Positions 12,220 through 13,048 of a stretch of DNA of 13,048 nucleotides are shown here, in pieces. Source of the DNA: an uncultured Lachnospiraceae bacterium (GTDB lineage Bacteria > Bacillota > Clostridia > Lachnospirales > Lachnospiraceae); assembly GCA_910576975.1 (NCBI GenBank), contig CAJTJY010000042.1, forward strand, positions 1 through 13,048, in the 5' to 3' direction. Each line of letters starts with the position of its first letter. Position 1 is the stretch's first letter. The position numbers were made by a program, and so were the translations under genes. The notes beneath the pieces were generated by a model. That model searched no databases. It worked only from the letters and a program-made list of their open reading frames with translations, and was not told the origin of the DNA.

Positions 12220-12555
12220 TCAAATATAGTTCGCCAATAACGCCAGCGCCCCTGCCGCAAACGCCCCTGCGATGGCGCTCACGACGGAAGCCGCCGCCGT
12301 CCTGCGGTACGCCCTCATGTCTTCTGCCGGGGCTCTCTCCATGACGTCCACGCGGCTGTCCATCCGCTCCACCTTCTCGTCCAGGGAACTCACCGTCTCA
12401 TTCGTATGCTTCACCTCCTCTACAAGCTGCACCATGGTATTGGACATGGTATGGATTTCATTGATGATCGGCTCCAGCTTGTCCAGGCGGTGGGTGTTGC
12501 TCTTGGAGCGCTCCTCCACCTTGGTCAGACGTTCTAAGATTTCCATTTCCTGCAT
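12220..12555 (-). CDS. XhlA-like lysis protein (coiled coil plus membrane anchor)
   Basis: A 111-residue protein. Residues about 5-75 show heptad repeats of a coiled coil (LERLTKVEERSKSNTHRLDKLEPI and LVEEVKHTNETVSSLDEKVERMD). A C-terminal hydrophobic segment (about 90-110, SVVSAIAGAFAAGALALLANYI) anchors it in the membrane. This layout is that of the haemolysin XhlA family, which cooperates with holin and amidase in host lysis in Bacillus PBSX-like phages. It could also act as an antiholin or a spanin-like helper. I chose ATG 12555 with GGAGG eight bases upstream; a GTG at 12564 overlaps the ribosome site. It heads the holin-endolysin group. Confidence 0.8.
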   Translation of the reverse strand: MQEMEILERLTKVEERSKSNTHRLDKLEPIINEIHTMSNTMVQLVEEVKHTNETVSSLDEKVERMDSRVDVMERAPAEDMRAYRRTAAASVVSAIAGAFAAGALALLANYI

Positions 12556-12560
12556 CGTCC

Positions 12561-12630
12561 TCACCTCCTTCCCTTGCCAGGTTGCAATAGAAAGGCCAGG
12601 CGTGCTCGTCGCCCGGCTCTTATCATGATA
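12561..12630 (-). pseudogene. Possible tail of a phage gene cut by the IS insertion
   Basis: On the minus strand an open frame runs from near the IS edge to a TGA at 12561-12563 that overlaps the ribosome site of the XhlA-like gene. Overlap of this kind is usual for consecutive phage genes, so this may be the C-terminal remnant (about 20 residues) of a disrupted gene. The evidence is weak. Confidence 0.25.
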
Positions 12631-12711
12631 TGTGAGATGGTATAATAAAGTTGTAACACCAAACAGGAAATAAATGATATATTCAATATAAAGAAAAGGA
12701 AGGTGTTACAC

Positions 12712-13002
12712 ATGCCAAAAACAAAGGTTTATGAGCCAGAATTCAAAAAGAAAATAGTACAGCTGTATTTAGAAGAAGGACGTACGATAAAAAGTCTAAA
12801 CGAAGAATACCAGTTAGGAGACGGAACTGTCCGTAAATGGGTGCGGGCATTCCGCGAAGAATGCGAAACAGACCCAGACTTAAATGACACAAAAAAACTT
12901 TATGAGGAGAACCGCAGACTGCGCAGAGAGCTGGAGGAAAAGAAAAAGGAAATTGCATTCTTAAAAAAAGCCGCCGCATTCTTCGCAAAGGAAATCGATT
13001 AG
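12712..13002 (+). CDS. IS3-family transposase OrfA
   Basis: A 96-residue protein. Residues about 5-50 are the HTH_Tnp_1 helix-turn-helix (YEPEFKKKIVQLYLEEGRTIKSLNEEYQLGDGTVRKWVRAF) that binds the element ends. Residues about 62-90 form a leucine-zipper-like coiled coil (LYEENRRLRRELEEKKKEIAFLKKAAAFF), standard for OrfA of the IS3/IS150 group. ATG 12712 follows AAGGAAGGTG. The gene ends at TAG 13000-13002. A slippery heptamer A AAA AAA in frame at 12963-12969 allows a -1 shift into orfB, making the OrfAB transposase. Confidence 0.92.
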   Translation: MPKTKVYEPEFKKKIVQLYLEEGRTIKSLNEEYQLGDGTVRKWVRAFREECETDPDLNDTKKLYEENRRLRRELEEKKKEIAFLKKAAAFFAKEID

Positions 13003-13048
13003 AACAGTACCAGTTTATTGACGAGCATAAGCAGGAGTTTGGCATCCG
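12966..13048 (+). CDS. IS3-family transposase OrfB, N-terminal part (runs off the window)
   Basis: In the -1 frame relative to orfA the sequence reads RLEQYQFIDEHKQEFGI, the characteristic start of OrfB proteins of this group, ahead of the rve integrase domain that would carry the DDE residues. It is entered by frameshifting at 12963-12969. Only the first part is in the window, so integrity of the catalytic domain cannot be judged. Confidence 0.75.

Larger units (their letters stand above)
9341..13048. mobile_element. End of an integrated prophage (continues past the window)
   Basis: From the tRNA fragment rightwards the window holds an XRE regulator, tiny accessory genes, an endolysin, a holin and an XhlA-like protein, with lysis genes on the minus strand as expected at the end of a late operon. 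Its GC-rich lysis genes contrast with AT-rich sequence near the attachment site. The integrase and structural genes must lie outside the window. Confidence 0.75.
12631..13048 (+). mobile_element. IS3-family insertion sequence, left part
   Basis: It carries orfA and the start of orfB in the usual overlapping arrangement. The left end is uncertain; TGTGAGATGG at 12631 is a plausible TG end, next to the palindrome TATCATGATA (12621-12630). An extended -10 promoter (TGGTATAAT, 12638-12646) lies inside. TGTAACACC (12652-12660) and GGTGTTACA (12702-12710) can pair and would cover part of the orfA ribosome site. Confidence 0.75.

Overview
The window looks like a low-GC Gram-positive genome, most probably a gut Clostridia of the Lachnospiraceae type. 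The basis is strong AGGAGG-type ribosome binding sites, sigma-A promoters with 17-bp spacers, an AT-rich backbone, a LysM/glycosyl-hydrolase-18 protein of the spore-lytic type, a DUF5721-like protein, and a GC-richer prophage. This is inference; no marker gene fixes the genus.

Layout. (1) 1-4605, minus strand: an operon read right to left. It encodes a Ser/Thr-type protein kinase, a von Willebrand A (vWA) protein with an acidic tail, a protein that aligns with the kinase but has lost its catalytic motifs (a pseudokinase), a second, short vWA protein and a small helical protein, and it ends at a hairpin terminator. A good promoter lies about 210 bp upstream of the kinase, with a hairpin terminator between them, which suggests an attenuated leader or a separate small RNA. 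(2) 4838-6680, minus strand: a MarR regulator and a MATE exporter from one promoter that carries two copies of a palindromic operator. (3) 6735-6913: a 179-bp MITE-like element with perfect 38-bp terminal inverted repeats and three internal hairpins. (4) 7005-8793, plus strand: a DUF5721-like protein and a LysM-GH18 protein. (5) 8862-8974: a predicted minus-strand small RNA of about 78 nt with promoter, C-rich loop and terminator. (6) 9252-9340: the 3' end of a tRNA gene with its terminator, the likely chromosomal edge of an integrated prophage. (7) 9341-13048: the end of that prophage. It has an accessory block with a small XRE regulator and tiny genes whose three promoters share almost the same 17-bp spacer, then a minus-strand lysis cassette (XhlA-like protein, r1t-type holin, amidase endolysin), and an IS3-family insertion at the right edge.

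The most interesting system is region 1. Kinase-vWA-PP2C triads (TerY-P / YegIKL type) are known, but here no PP2C phosphatase is visible. Instead a kinase-vWA pair seems to have been duplicated and the second pair has degenerated into pseudokinase plus short vWA. Three further regulatory layouts deserve a look: the C-loop small RNA, the three-promoter XRE regulon, and the leader in front of the kinase operon. All homology statements come from reading sequences by eye; no search was run.
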